This document shows positions 36,000-44,178 of a stretch of DNA of 64,000 bases, piece by piece. Positions within the stretch are counted from its first letter, which is position 1, and every line of letters begins with the position of its first letter. Both the position numbers and the translations under genes were made by a program. Below the pieces are notes generated by a model, which saw nothing but the letters and a program-made list of their open reading frames with translations, did no database searches and was not told where the DNA came from. The stretch is from Ktedonospora formicarum (lineage in GTDB: Bacteria; Chloroflexota; Ktedonobacteria; Ktedonobacterales; Ktedonobacteraceae), in assembly GCF_016587355.1 (NCBI RefSeq), contig NZ_BNJF01000002.1, positions 558,001-622,000 of the forward strand, in the 5' to 3' direction.

Positions 36000-36962
36000 A
36001 TGGCTCGCATTGCTATAAAAGAGGCACCACAAGAGACGCTCAAGCCTATCTCAACGCGCAAACACACGCCCAATCACCTGCAAAAGGAGCAGGTAGCAGG
36101 CTATGTCTTCCTTATTCCCTGGTTCCTCGGTTTCATCGTCTTTACGATAGGGCCAATCCTTGGTTCGCTTTATCTCTCATTTACACACTATGATCTTTTG
36201 TCCGCGCCACGATGGCTTGGGCTGGACAACTACATCAACATGTTCCAGGATGAGCGCTGGCAACACGCGGTCCGCGTTACGATTGGCTATGTCTTCTTAT
36301 CGGTGCCTTTCAAGATCGCCTTCGCGCTCCTGCTAGCACTTATCTTAAAGCGCGGGCTGACCAGCATAGGCTTATACCGAGCCATTTACTATGTTCCCTC
36401 CCTGCTGGGTGGGAGCGTTGCCATCGCGATCTTGTGGCGGCAGATTTTTGATTCAGATGGTGTGGTCAATCAGTTTCTCAGGCTGTTTGGCATTCCAGCG
36501 AACCAGAGTTGGATCGCGAATCCAGATTACGCTCTGTCCACGCTTGTTCTGCTCTCCATTTGGCAATTCGGCTCGCCCATGATTATCTTCCTGGCGGGTC
36601 TTAAGCAGATTCCCACTGAGTACTACGAGGCGGCACAAACCGATGGCGCAGGAAGGCTACGCATATTCTTCCGCATTACGCTCCCTTTGCTAACACCGCT
36701 GATCTTCTTCAATCTTGTCATGCAGATGGTAGAGGCGTTCCAGGCCTTCACACCCGCCTTTATTATCAGTAATGGGCAGGGAAGCCCACTCGATTCGACG
36801 CTGCTTTACACGCTCTACGTCTATCAGCAGGGCTTTGGGAGCCTGCACATGGGCTACGCTTCAGCGATGGCATGGACCTTATTGATCGCCATTGCAAGCA
36901 TTACCGCGCTGGCTTTCCAGACTTCGCGCTTCTGGGTCTTCTATCAGGATGAGAGGAGTTAG
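36000..36962 (+). CDS. Sugar ABC transporter permease, MalF/UgpA type
   Basis: 320 residues, about six membrane helices (first VFLIPWFLGFIVFTIGPILG). The cytoplasmic EAA loop that docks the ATPase is EAAQTDGAGRLRIFFRITLP (residues about 212-231). A 30-residue cytoplasmic tail precedes helix 1. ATG follows CTGGAG. The second permease gene begins 3 bases after this stop. No ATPase gene is in the cluster, so a shared MsmX-like ATPase encoded elsewhere is expected, as is common in Gram-positive and Chloroflexi sugar importers. Confidence 0.93.
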   Translation: MARIAIKEAPQETLKPISTRKHTPNHLQKEQVAGYVFLIPWFLGFIVFTIGPILGSLYLSFTHYDLLSAPRWLGLDNYINMFQDERWQHAVRVTIGYVFLSVPFKIAFALLLALILKRGLTSIGLYRAIYYVPSLLGGSVAIAILWRQIFDSDGVVNQFLRLFGIPANQSWIANPDYALSTLVLLSIWQFGSPMIIFLAGLKQIPTEYYEAAQTDGAGRLRIFFRITLPLLTPLIFFNLVMQMVEAFQAFTPAFIISNGQGSPLDSTLLYTLYVYQQGFGSLHMGYASAMAWTLLIAIASITALAFQTSRFWVFYQDERS

Positions 36963-36965
36963 TTG

Positions 36966-37832
36966 ATGATTACCCATCTTTCTGGAACACAGAGGCATAA
37001 CAAGCGCCTCTCCCGTTTCCTCTTACACCTGGGAATCGCGGTTGGCGCGTTCTGTATGATTTATCCTCTGATTTGGCTCTTTGTGGCTTCCTTCAAACCG
37101 CTTGACTCCATCTTTGGTGGCAATGCCAATATCTTCGCATCCGGCTGGACGCTACGCAATTATGTCGATGGCTGGAACGCCCTGGATTATACATTTGATA
37201 CGTACTTCTTCAACTCGTTCATCGTCTGCCTGGGCGCGGTCGTCGGGAATCTCATCTCATGCTCAATGGCTGCATACTCCTTCGCGCGTCTGCGTTTCAA
37301 ATATAAAGTTCTCTGGTTCGCGCTTATGCAGGGCTCGATTATGCTACCTCACAATGCGTTGATGGTGCCACAATATATCCTCTTCAAAAATCTGGATTGG
37401 GTCAATACCTTTCTACCCTTGATCGTGCCAAAATTTCTGGCAACTGACGCCTTCTTTATCTTCCTAATGGTGCAATTCATTCGTGGCTTGCCTAAAGAGT
37501 TGGATGACGCGGCAAAGATAGATGGCTGTAGCGTCTATGGTTTCTATTGGCGCATCGTGCTTCCATTGGCCTTGCCCGCCCTGGCGACCACGGCTATTTT
37601 TACCTTTATCTGGACCTGGAGCGACTTCACCAGCCAGCTTATCTATCTCAACGATTCCGCGCTCTACACCATGCCGATCGCGCTACGCACCTTCCTCGAT
37701 AGTACCGGAAACTCTGCCTATGGGCAGATGTTCGCCATGTCGGTGCTCTCGCTATTACCCATCTTTGGTTTCTTCCTGGCCTTCCAACGCCTCCTCATCG
37801 AGGGTGTCGCCACTACGGGCCTGAAAGGTTGA
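36966..37832 (+). CDS. Sugar ABC transporter permease, MalG/UgpE type
   Basis: 288 residues from ATG at 36966; a TTG directly before is in frame but the ribosome site AGGAG fits the ATG. Six predicted helices with the first at about 20-42. The EAA-like loop reads DDAAKIDGCSVYGFYWRIVL (residues about 180-199). Forms the heterodimeric channel with the preceding permease. A terminator hairpin follows 50 bases after the stop, closing the importer operon. Confidence 0.93.
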   Translation: MITHLSGTQRHNKRLSRFLLHLGIAVGAFCMIYPLIWLFVASFKPLDSIFGGNANIFASGWTLRNYVDGWNALDYTFDTYFFNSFIVCLGAVVGNLISCSMAAYSFARLRFKYKVLWFALMQGSIMLPHNALMVPQYILFKNLDWVNTFLPLIVPKFLATDAFFIFLMVQFIRGLPKELDDAAKIDGCSVYGFYWRIVLPLALPALATTAIFTFIWTWSDFTSQLIYLNDSALYTMPIALRTFLDSTGNSAYGQMFAMSVLSLLPIFGFFLAFQRLLIEGVATTGLKG

Positions 37833-37880
37833 TCTCATCCTCTCAACTAACAACAAACACATCATACGAGACCCTCCTTG

Positions 37881-37928
37881 AGAGTGCGCGAAGTATATGG
37901 ATATATACTTAAGTGCTTCGCACACTCT
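37881..37928 (+). terminator. Terminator of the ABC importer operon
   Basis: GAGTGCGCGAAG pairs with CTTCGCACACTC with one mismatch, extended inside by AAGTATAT/ATATACTT, and ends in TTCTCATTT. Confidence 0.75.
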
Positions 37929-37940
37929 TCTCATTTACCC

Positions 37941-38028
37941 TTGCCTTTTGTAGTGTGAGCAAGATATAATAATTTTGAGACCGATTGGTCTCAAAATTTC
38001 GCTTACGAATCAGACCAATCGGTCTCAA
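37941..38028 (+). promoter_or_regulatory. Promoter with two TetR-type operators
   Basis: TTGCCT (37941), 18 bases, TATAAT (37965-37970). It is followed at once by the inverted repeat TTTTGAGACC-GATT-GGTCTCAAAA (37973-37996). A second site with core AGACCAATCGGTCT lies at 38012-38025. The downstream operon encodes a TetR protein, the obvious binder. Confidence 0.8.
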
Positions 38029-38059
38029 ATTGATATTTGTTATGCAGAAAGGGTCCGCT

Positions 38060-38719
38060 ATGACATTGCTAGATGACACATTCCTGGCTATCGATGAGCA
38101 TCTTGCTGGCGCGAGAAGATCACTCACAACTGCAGCAGGACCAATCTACCTGCAAACACACTGCTCGCCGCTCCTGATTGAACAACTGCGAGCGGAACAA
38201 GGGCTACGCGCCTTCGCACGCCAGCCTGAACGTGAACATGGTCTGCTCTTGAAACTCGCCAGAGATAATGATGCGGTGCTGACTCTAGCCTATACCCCTG
38301 AGGGCGAGATTATTGGGCAGGTCTCGCTGGCGCCTGTCGAGGGTTGGTGGCATGAATTGAAAAAAACTCATGAGATCGCATTCGAGGTAAGTTCTAACTG
38401 GCGACGCATGGGGATCGCGCGCCATCTACTTGATCTGGTCTTTGAAATGGTGCCTTTGGATGATATGATTGTACTGGGCATGGGTCTACACTGGCACTGG
38501 GACATGGGTGGCACGGAATTGTCGCCATTAAACTACAGGTCAATGCTCGAACGCCTGTGCGCGTCGTATGGCTTCATGGAGTACCTGACCTCTGAGCCCA
38601 ACATCAACATGCATCCGGCGAATATCTTTCTTGCGCGCCTGGGGCGAACTACCGAACAGGAGACAGTTAGCACCTTCTTCAACTGCCTCCTGCGCTCGGA
38701 TACTCTGCCTGGCATGTAA
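38060..38719 (+). CDS. AcuA-like GNAT protein acetyltransferase
   Basis: 219 residues from ATG at 38060 (AAAGGG upstream); the longer frame to 37985 would run through the operators. The GNAT acetyl-CoA site is EVSSNWRRMGIARHLLDLVF. The C-terminal half resembles acetoin utilisation protein AcuA: HWHWDMGGTELSPLNYRSML, then SEPNINMHPANIFLARLG, which I recall as family-specific. AcuA acetylates acetyl-CoA synthetase in Bacillus, lowering its activity. Here there are no acetoin genes; it is the first gene of a two-gene operon with a TetR regulator, behind two TetR operators. The target protein is unknown. Confidence 0.82.
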   Translation: MTLLDDTFLAIDEHLAGARRSLTTAAGPIYLQTHCSPLLIEQLRAEQGLRAFARQPEREHGLLLKLARDNDAVLTLAYTPEGEIIGQVSLAPVEGWWHELKKTHEIAFEVSSNWRRMGIARHLLDLVFEMVPLDDMIVLGMGLHWHWDMGGTELSPLNYRSMLERLCASYGFMEYLTSEPNINMHPANIFLARLGRTTEQETVSTFFNCLLRSDTLPGM

Positions 38720-38735
38720 CTATGGGAGCGATGCA

Positions 38736-39338
38736 ATGAGTAAAGGTAATGATACCAGGAAAATGATCCTGGCACGCGCGGCCCCAATCTTCAATCAACA
38801 GGGTTTTGTTGGCTCCTCACTTGCTGACCTCATGCGAGCAACCGGGCTCGAAAAGGGTGGCATCTACAACCATTTCACTAACAAGGAACAACTCGCACTT
38901 GAGACCTTTGACTATACACTTGCTCTAATTCAGGAACGCTGGCGGCAAACCTTCAAGGAGAAAAGACACGCCATTGACCGCCTGTTAGCAATGTTGGACT
39001 ACTTCCAGGGCATTATCGATGATCCGCCAGTGCCAGGAGGCTGTCCAATCCTGAACCTATCCGTTGAGGCTGATGATACCAATCCAGCTCTCCGGACTCG
39101 TGCGCAGGAGGCTATGAACGAGCTACAGGATACACTTCGACGCATTCTGGTACGTGGTATTGAGCGCGAGGAGATACGCTCCGACGTGGATATCGAGAAC
39201 TGGGTCATACTTCTGCTCTCGACAATGGAGGGTGCGATCATGCTCAGCCAACTCTACCAGGAATCCCGCTATGTCCATAGTACGGCTGACTCACTCCGTA
39301 AACTCATTCTGAGCTCATTACCGCTCACGACGCCTTAG
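38736..39338 (+). CDS. TetR-family transcriptional regulator (TetR_C-type)
   Basis: 200 residues. The N-terminal helix-turn-helix is SSLADLMRATGLEKGGIYNH then FTNKEQLALETFD. The ligand domain includes the PGGCPILNLSVEADDTNPAL stretch, seen in the regulator class with YcdC/AcrR-like GCPxxN motifs. The reading frame is open 105 bases upstream inside the previous gene, but ATG at 38736 with GGGAG is the natural start. It lies 16 bases after the AcuA-like gene, so it likely represses its own operon through the GAGACC operators. The stop overlaps the 3' end of the converging dehydrogenase gene by a few bases. Confidence 0.9.
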   Translation: MSKGNDTRKMILARAAPIFNQQGFVGSSLADLMRATGLEKGGIYNHFTNKEQLALETFDYTLALIQERWRQTFKEKRHAIDRLLAMLDYFQGIIDDPPVPGGCPILNLSVEADDTNPALRTRAQEAMNELQDTLRRILVRGIEREEIRSDVDIENWVILLLSTMEGAIMLSQLYQESRYVHSTADSLRKLILSSLPLTTP

Positions 39339-40237
39339 CGATCCTTGTCTGAAGCTTTCTGTTTCTCTAGCGCACTTGCCAGGATAGCCGTCACATCTTG
39401 CAATGTTTGACCTCGCTGGCGCTGCTCGGGTGTCTCCTGACCCAGTTCAGTGCCTTCGACAAAATGATAGAGCGCAGCTGCGCCCTCATGTATTTGTGGA
39501 GGAAGGCCTAAATCGGCAAAGGTACGCGCGATTTCTTGCATCTCACCTACCCAACGATACGCCTTGGGCGGCATACCAGGAACTGAGCGTTCGAGGCTAC
39601 GGAACACTGGTAGATCACGAAACTCTGCTATCAATTCCTCCTGTAAACCCAGAGCCTGACTTGCCGTAAGAGCCGTTGTCGCCAGAGCCGTCAATCCCTT
39701 TGTAACCGAGGCGTAGCACATTTTGAGACCCGATGCCTGACCGCTCTCAGCCCCTAAAACACGTACATCAAGTCCGTACTCACTTAATTGCGCGATATCC
39801 CTCGCCCGTTTGCCCGAAACATAGATATGTGGTCCTTCACCACCAAGGCGTGGTGGTCCACCGATGATTCCCCCATCCACAAAGGACGCGCCAGCCTCCG
39901 TCAAGAGCGCATCAAGCGCCAGAGCCGTGCGGGGGGCTACGGCGTTACAATCTACAAAGAGCAAATCCTTTTTCACGTTGCGTAGGGTTGCTGCAATACG
40001 CTCGCCAAAGGCATAGGCATGGGATGGTGGCATAATTGAGAGCAGGCAATCGGCCTCGCGCACAAGAACCTCATCACCGCCAACATCGCTGATGCCAGCT
40101 TTTAGCGCCAGTTCCTGGGTGCGTTGACTACGTCCATGTAGATTGGTAATGACACGCATCCCATGCTGATGCAATACCGCACCTATAGCGTGCCCCATAT
40201 CACCTGGGCTCAGGATACCTACAGTCTGAATCTTCAT
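39335..40237 (-). CDS. NAD(P)-binding beta-hydroxyacid dehydrogenase-like protein (DUF1932)
   Basis: 300 residues. An N-terminal 6-phosphogluconate dehydrogenase-type Rossmann domain starts VGILSPGDMGHAIG and has VDCNAVAPRTALAL and the substrate-loop FVDGGIIGGPP. The C-terminal helical domain matches DUF1932, with GLKMCYASVTKGLTALATTA bearing the conserved lysine. Close relatives reduce or oxidise beta-hydroxyacids. The DUF1932 group is rarely characterised. Single gene, converging on TetR with a 4-base overlap at the ends. Confidence 0.87.
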   Translation of the reverse strand: MKIQTVGILSPGDMGHAIGAVLHQHGMRVITNLHGRSQRTQELALKAGISDVGGDEVLVREADCLLSIMPPSHAYAFGERIAATLRNVKKDLLFVDCNAVAPRTALALDALLTEAGASFVDGGIIGGPPRLGGEGPHIYVSGKRARDIAQLSEYGLDVRVLGAESGQASGLKMCYASVTKGLTALATTALTASQALGLQEELIAEFRDLPVFRSLERSVPGMPPKAYRWVGEMQEIARTFADLGLPPQIHEGAAALYHFVEGTELGQETPEQRQRGQTLQDVTAILASALEKQKASDKDR

Positions 40238-40405
40238 ATGTTCTCCCGCGATTACAAGCCACTCACGCCCTCACGACGCTAGCGGCAATATCTCTAGAAG
40301 CGCTCCCGCTTCTATCGTATGCCAAAGTGTCAAGGCGGCGCGCCAATTCCGCATCCCCGACCCACTTCACGCCTAACAACAACGCTTCAACAAATGTCCA
40401 CCCTC

Positions 40406-40461
40406 TTGACAAAAGCCTATCGCCGATTATAATTAATAACCAGATCGTCTAATTATTAATT
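40406..40461 (+). promoter_or_regulatory. tetR promoter with overlapping palindrome
   Basis: TTGACA (40406-40411), 16 bases, TATAAT (40428-40433). A palindrome AATTAATAA / TTATTAATT (40431-40461) with inner AGA/TCT overlaps the -10 and is the probable autoregulatory operator. Confidence 0.75.
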
Positions 40462-40475
40462 TTTGAGGTGGAATA

Positions 40476-41189
40476 ATGGCGCGAACCGTCAAACCGGAAG
40501 CAGTCGCAGCGAAACGTAAGGAGATTCTAGATGCCTTTCAACGACTCCTGTTTACCAAGGGATATGAACAGATGTCGATTCAAGACGTCTTGAAAGAGAT
40601 AAACATTTCCAGCGGGGCGTTCCATCATTACTTCGCCTCGCGTGGGGCATTACTAGATGCGTTCATCGAACGGATCAGGATAGAGACAGAGAAGCCCATC
40701 CTGCCTATCATCCAAGATCCCCACCTGAACGCTATCGAAAAGTTTCAGAGATTCTTTGATGCCTTCGACCAGTTGCGGCGTGACCGCATTGATGATGTGA
40801 TTAGCCTGGGACGTGTCTGGTACTCCGACACCAATGCCATTGTCCGCCTGAGGGTGGAAGAGGCGATTTTCCAGCAGCGCACGCCGCTGGTTGCTGAGAT
40901 TGTTCGCCAGGGCGTTCAGGAGGGCACCTTCAACTCCATCGATCCAGACAACACCGGCAAAGTGATCCTATCTCTATTGCAAGGGATGGGTACAATCCAC
41001 GCCAGACTGATGCTGGCATTAGGTCAGCCGCACAGTGATGACCAGCCTATCGTAGATGAGATCATTGCCATTTATGAAGCCTATATGGGCGCGATAGAGC
41101 GCACCCTCGGCGCACCAGCACGCTCACTCACGCGAATTGACACCGAAACGATAAACTTCTGGGTCGCCGCCGCACGAGATGGTCAATAA
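40476..41189 (+). CDS. TetR-family transcriptional regulator
   Basis: 237 residues. The helix-turn-helix is MSIQDVLKEINISSGAFHHY followed by FASRGALLDAFI. The larger-than-usual effector domain (about 60-237) has no recognisable signature. ATG follows GAGGTGG. The -10 box is covered by a 31-base palindrome, so self-repression is likely. The next plus-strand gene, a small membrane protein, starts 66 bases later and may be its target. Confidence 0.9.
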   Translation: MARTVKPEAVAAKRKEILDAFQRLLFTKGYEQMSIQDVLKEINISSGAFHHYFASRGALLDAFIERIRIETEKPILPIIQDPHLNAIEKFQRFFDAFDQLRRDRIDDVISLGRVWYSDTNAIVRLRVEEAIFQQRTPLVAEIVRQGVQEGTFNSIDPDNTGKVILSLLQGMGTIHARLMLALGQPHSDDQPIVDEIIAIYEAYMGAIERTLGAPARSLTRIDTETINFWVAAARDGQ

Positions 41190-41255
41190 GGCAGCGAAGG
41201 CAGCTCAATACCACTGAATGTCGGGAAAGCCTATGCGTAAAGGATGGTTGGTTTT

Positions 41256-41702
41256 ATGACTCAAACGTTGGCTGAAATCTTGATTCTCGTCCCTTCTGTT
41301 CTTACTACCGGGTACTTGATCTGGATAGCAGATGTACTCCAGTCAATCATGAATGACATGGACGAGCCCACATTTGGGCGCTTTATGCACCTGCTCTATA
41401 AACGTGGCATTAGCTCAGCGTATGCTATCGTTTCATCGACCATCACCATGATTGCGATGATTCCCTACTTCATCTTCTATGGCTTTAACCATTGGTGGTT
41501 TATCGCAGGCCTTTTCGCCTTTATTCTCTCTTCAGTTGCCGGGAAGCTTCTCAACTTACCGGTATACAAAAGGATTCTTGCCCTCGATAACGGAGCCATA
41601 ACCGCGCTTGCGGAGGAGCGCTGGAAGCTCCAGACAGCCAACTGGGTACGTTCATTGATCTGTTTGGCCTCTATTGTTCTTATGGTAGTCCAGTTCATCT
41701 GA
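41256..41702 (+). CDS. Small four-helix membrane protein, DUF1772-like
   Basis: 148 residues from ATG at 41256 (AAAGGATGG upstream); another in-frame ATG 12 bases earlier leaves no room for a ribosome site. Four membrane helices: about 8-28, 53-75, 80-98 and 128-147. The segment NLPVYKRILALDN...EERWKLQTANWVRSLI resembles DUF1772 (anthrone oxygenase-like) proteins, which carry a conserved arginine-tryptophan-asparagine region there. I am only moderately sure of the family. It directly follows a TetR gene, so its expression may respond to that regulator's ligand. Confidence 0.7.
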   Translation: MTQTLAEILILVPSVLTTGYLIWIADVLQSIMNDMDEPTFGRFMHLLYKRGISSAYAIVSSTITMIAMIPYFIFYGFNHWWFIAGLFAFILSSVAGKLLNLPVYKRILALDNGAITALAEERWKLQTANWVRSLICLASIVLMVVQFI

Positions 41703-41721
41703 AAATTTGTGTCACATAGGT

Positions 41722-41925
41722 CTTATGCGAAAACCAACGCCGCTCTCGGGGCTAGTGCGCACTCCTTGCGCGAACATCTAAGCGCGTTCCACGTGTTCTG
41801 AGTACCAACGTCGCTGCCGCGACTAGTGCTGGCGCGCTCAAGTACTCAGTAAGGAGTGCGCGCTAGCTGCCTCTAAGGCAGCGTTGATGTTCGTTGTAAC
41901 ATGCGCGCTCAGGTTTTCTAATAGG
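41722..41925 (+). repeat. Dispersed palindromic repeat, copy D (largest, with nested copy)
   Basis: Outer ends CTTATGCGAAAACCAACGCC and GCTCAGGTTTTCTAATAGG. Further internal inverted pairs are GCGCACTCCTT/AAGGAGTGCGC and GCGAACATC/GATGTTCG. A complete second unit sits in the middle (41798-41856). It ends 23 bases before the methyltransferase start codon. Confidence 0.85.
41798..41856 (+). repeat. Nested repeat unit inside copy D
   Basis: Its centre (CCAACGTCGCTGCCGCGACT) matches copy C almost base for base, but its arms are CTGAGTAC/GTACTCAG instead of GCGAAAAC/GTTTTCG. The arms changed together, keeping the stem. It ends AGTAAGGAG as copy B does. Confidence 0.75.
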
Positions 41926-41948
41926 AGATAGAAAAGGATCGTAATACT

Positions 41949-42623
41949 ATGAAGCTCGGCATTCAAACAATAGGAATGTTCCTTGCGGGTGCCATCGTGC
42001 TAGGGCTGATGTTGTTTCTCCCCGCATGGACGCTCAACTACTGGCAAGCGTGGGTCTTTATTGTTGTCTTTGGAGCATCGACAAATGGAATCGGCATTTA
42101 CCTGAGCCTGAAGGACCCGGCGTTACTTGAGCGCCGTAAGAAGGGTGGCCCAACGGCGGAAACCAGGGGAATACAGAAATTAATCATCTCCCTCGGCTTT
42201 CTATCATTAATCGGTGTGATGGTTTTCTCTGCTCTGGACCATCGTTTCGGGTGGTCTCCGGTTCCCGGATATGTCTCGCTCATCGGCGATCTCTTGGTTG
42301 CTCTTGGGCTTTTCGTCAACCTGCTTGTCCTCCGAGAAAATACCTTTGGGGGGTCATCAATCGAAATCTCTGAAAACCAGCAAGTCATCTCCACGGGCCT
42401 CTACGCGCGCGTGCGCCATCCTATGTACGTGGGAGTCCTGATTATGGTATTGGGTGTTCCACTCGCGCTTGGCTCCTGGTGGGGTCTCGCGATTATCGCT
42501 ATTACCGCGCCTGTGCTTATATTCAGGATACTCGATGAAGAGGCGATGCTAAAAAACGATTTACCTGGATATACAGAATACACGCGCAAGGTTCGCTATC
42601 GCCTGGTACCCTATCTCTGGTAG
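41949..42623 (+). CDS. Isoprenylcysteine carboxyl methyltransferase-family membrane protein
   Basis: 224 residues with about five membrane helices. The conserved C-terminal core of the ICMT/phospholipid methyltransferase group is clear: GLYARVRHPMYVGVLIMVLG (residues about 153-172) and RILDEEAMLKNDLPGYTEYT, ending in KVRYRLVPYLW. In eukaryotes the family methylates prenylated cysteines; bacterial members modify unknown lipids or small molecules with SAM. The 5' region is repeat copy D. A perfect terminator follows. Confident for the family, not for the substrate. Confidence 0.9.
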   Translation: MKLGIQTIGMFLAGAIVLGLMLFLPAWTLNYWQAWVFIVVFGASTNGIGIYLSLKDPALLERRKKGGPTAETRGIQKLIISLGFLSLIGVMVFSALDHRFGWSPVPGYVSLIGDLLVALGLFVNLLVLRENTFGGSSIEISENQQVISTGLYARVRHPMYVGVLIMVLGVPLALGSWWGLAIIAITAPVLIFRILDEEAMLKNDLPGYTEYTRKVRYRLVPYLW

Positions 42624-42667
42624 ATTTGAGAGCTTATAGTCCGTATATGCTCATTCGCATTGCAATA

Positions 42668-42701
42668 AGAAGGGAGTGTGGTATTTCCCACACTCCCTTC
42701 T
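42668..42701 (+). terminator. Terminator after the ICMT-family gene
   Basis: AGAAGGGAGTGTGG and CCACACTCCCTTCT, a 14-bp stem with a 6-base loop, followed by ATTATTT. Confidence 0.88.
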
Positions 42702-42721
42702 ATTATTTACTCGATATGGCT

Positions 42722-43204
42722 CTAAACAAGTGAGCTTCGGATATACTCTCCATGCTCCTGATAGTGTTCTGAAGTGTTACCCACGACAAATTCCCAGGCC
42801 GGATTCCCACTAGTACTCCAGGGGAAAGGAGAAGCCAGCGTGGCTTCGGGAGTAGCCTCAAGCGTGGTTATTACCTCCTGATACGAACGCTCAAAGTCCG
42901 CCAGGACATCCGCGACAGGACGGGCCTTGTTCCGCTGATAGATACGCTCATTGATCTCATCCTCTGTGCCATGATATTCTTCAGGAACTGGCGGTTCTCT
43001 ATCAGAGTCGATGGACTTCAAGCGACTCAGCATATACTCCTGCCAGGTAGTCAGATGCGCGAGGTTGTCCTTGACGGACCAGGGACTATTCACACCTGGG
43101 GTCGAGAGTTGCTCCTCGCTCAACGAGCTAATGAGTTCCATAAACTGCTGGTACTCACGTTGTATATCCTGAATTAATCCCAACTTAGAAAAAACCTCTG
43201 CCAT
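42722..43204 (-). CDS. ClbS/DfsB-like (DinB-fold) four-helix bundle protein
   Basis: 160 residues from ATG at 43204 (GGAGGA at 8 bases). The DinB-like fold is seen in SPWSVKDNLAHLTTWQEYML (residues about 41-60), PVPEEYHGTEDEINERIYQR and the ending GNTSEHYQEHGEYI. These phrases are characteristic of the ClbS/DfsB group. ClbS protects producers from the genotoxin colibactin by hydrolysing its cyclopropane; most homologues have unknown roles. Its histidines could bind metal. The gene is convergent with the ICMT-family gene. Confidence 0.85.
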   Translation of the reverse strand: MAEVFSKLGLIQDIQREYQQFMELISSLSEEQLSTPGVNSPWSVKDNLAHLTTWQEYMLSRLKSIDSDREPPVPEEYHGTEDEINERIYQRNKARPVADVLADFERSYQEVITTLEATPEATLASPFPWSTSGNPAWEFVVGNTSEHYQEHGEYIRSSLV

Positions 43205-43274
43205 GTTCATACTCCTCCTAAACAATTACAAGACGCAAGAGCCTTCCTATGCCTGCTTATTGTAATGGTCATTA

Positions 43275-43301
43275 CCCTCTTATGATACTGTCGTAAGAGG
43301 G
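43275..43301. terminator. Hairpin downstream of the 43374 membrane-protein gene
   Basis: CCCTCTTA and TAAGAGGG close an 11-base loop in the gap between two minus-strand genes; no strong T-run follows on the minus strand. Confidence 0.5.
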
Positions 43302-43373
43302 CATCTTTGTTCCTGTTTTCTTTGTTCCTGTTTAAAGAGGAGCTAAAAAATGAAGTGGGCTTTTCCGCCTGTT

Positions 43374-44012
43374 TCAGGCTCGCGCACTTGCTGCTGAGGG
43401 CTCGACCTCCTCATCCAACTTGACGGAAGGAAGTATCATGACACGTACAGTCAACCATATCAGTCCCGCCAGGAAGATCATGGTTCCGATGTTCGCGACA
43501 AATTGGGGGAGGAAATTACCAATAAAGGTAATAAGCGCGCCTACAGCCATGACAGCACCCGCAAGCTTTGCCGTCAGGCTAGAACGCAGAACCGCGATGC
43601 CTAACAAGGTGCCGCCAACCAGAAACAAGATATTTCCAATCAAAGACATGGTGAACAGGCCAGAGGGCATCTCGACATTCGCCAGATTAGGCGACTTGGA
43701 GACAAGGAAAGAGAGGAAGGGCATGACCAAGGCCACAATAGGCTCAAAAGACAAGGTGATCAGGAGCCAGAAGAAGCTCAGAATGTACCCAATCAGGCCT
43801 ATAATTCCGATCCGCTCTCTAATGCTGGCATAGATACCGGGTAAACCCAGCGCCGTCAGCATAGCACCAAACATGCTGAGCAGGGGCAGGATCAAAGTCA
43901 GAATACTGTTAGGATCACTGTTAAAGAAAGCGGGAATGATTCCAGCGAGTAGGATAGCACACCCGGCAAGTACCACGATGCCACACAGACGCTGCACTGT
44001 TGTAATAGACAT
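43374..44012 (-). CDS. Six-helix integral membrane protein of unknown function
   Basis: 212 residues from ATG at 44012 (GGAGG about 12 bases upstream); the longer frame to 44153 has no ribosome site. About six membrane helices, for example VVLAGCAILLAGIIPAFF, MFGAMLTALGLPGIYASI and GTMIFLAGLIWLTVRVMILP. No charged catalytic motif is visible. The C-terminus is short and acidic. It follows the large LuxR-type regulator on the same strand after 166 bases and could be its target. I do not recognise the family. Confidence 0.7.
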   Translation of the reverse strand: MSITTVQRLCGIVVLAGCAILLAGIIPAFFNSDPNSILTLILPLLSMFGAMLTALGLPGIYASIRERIGIIGLIGYILSFFWLLITLSFEPIVALVMPFLSFLVSKSPNLANVEMPSGLFTMSLIGNILFLVGGTLLGIAVLRSSLTAKLAGAVMAVGALITFIGNFLPQFVANIGTMIFLAGLIWLTVRVMILPSVKLDEEVEPSAASARA

Positions 44013-44178
44013 ATGATAATAGAACCTCCATTGTTGCTTCACTCTATCGCGCGGCGCAGGATAGAGTGATAAGAGGATGTGTTCAAGCCAATGCAGTAAA
44101 GTGCTTGAATCATCCCTTATTACAGTATATACAAGTGCTCGTAAAGCAATCAAAGGATGTTTCGATCTACTTGTGCGG

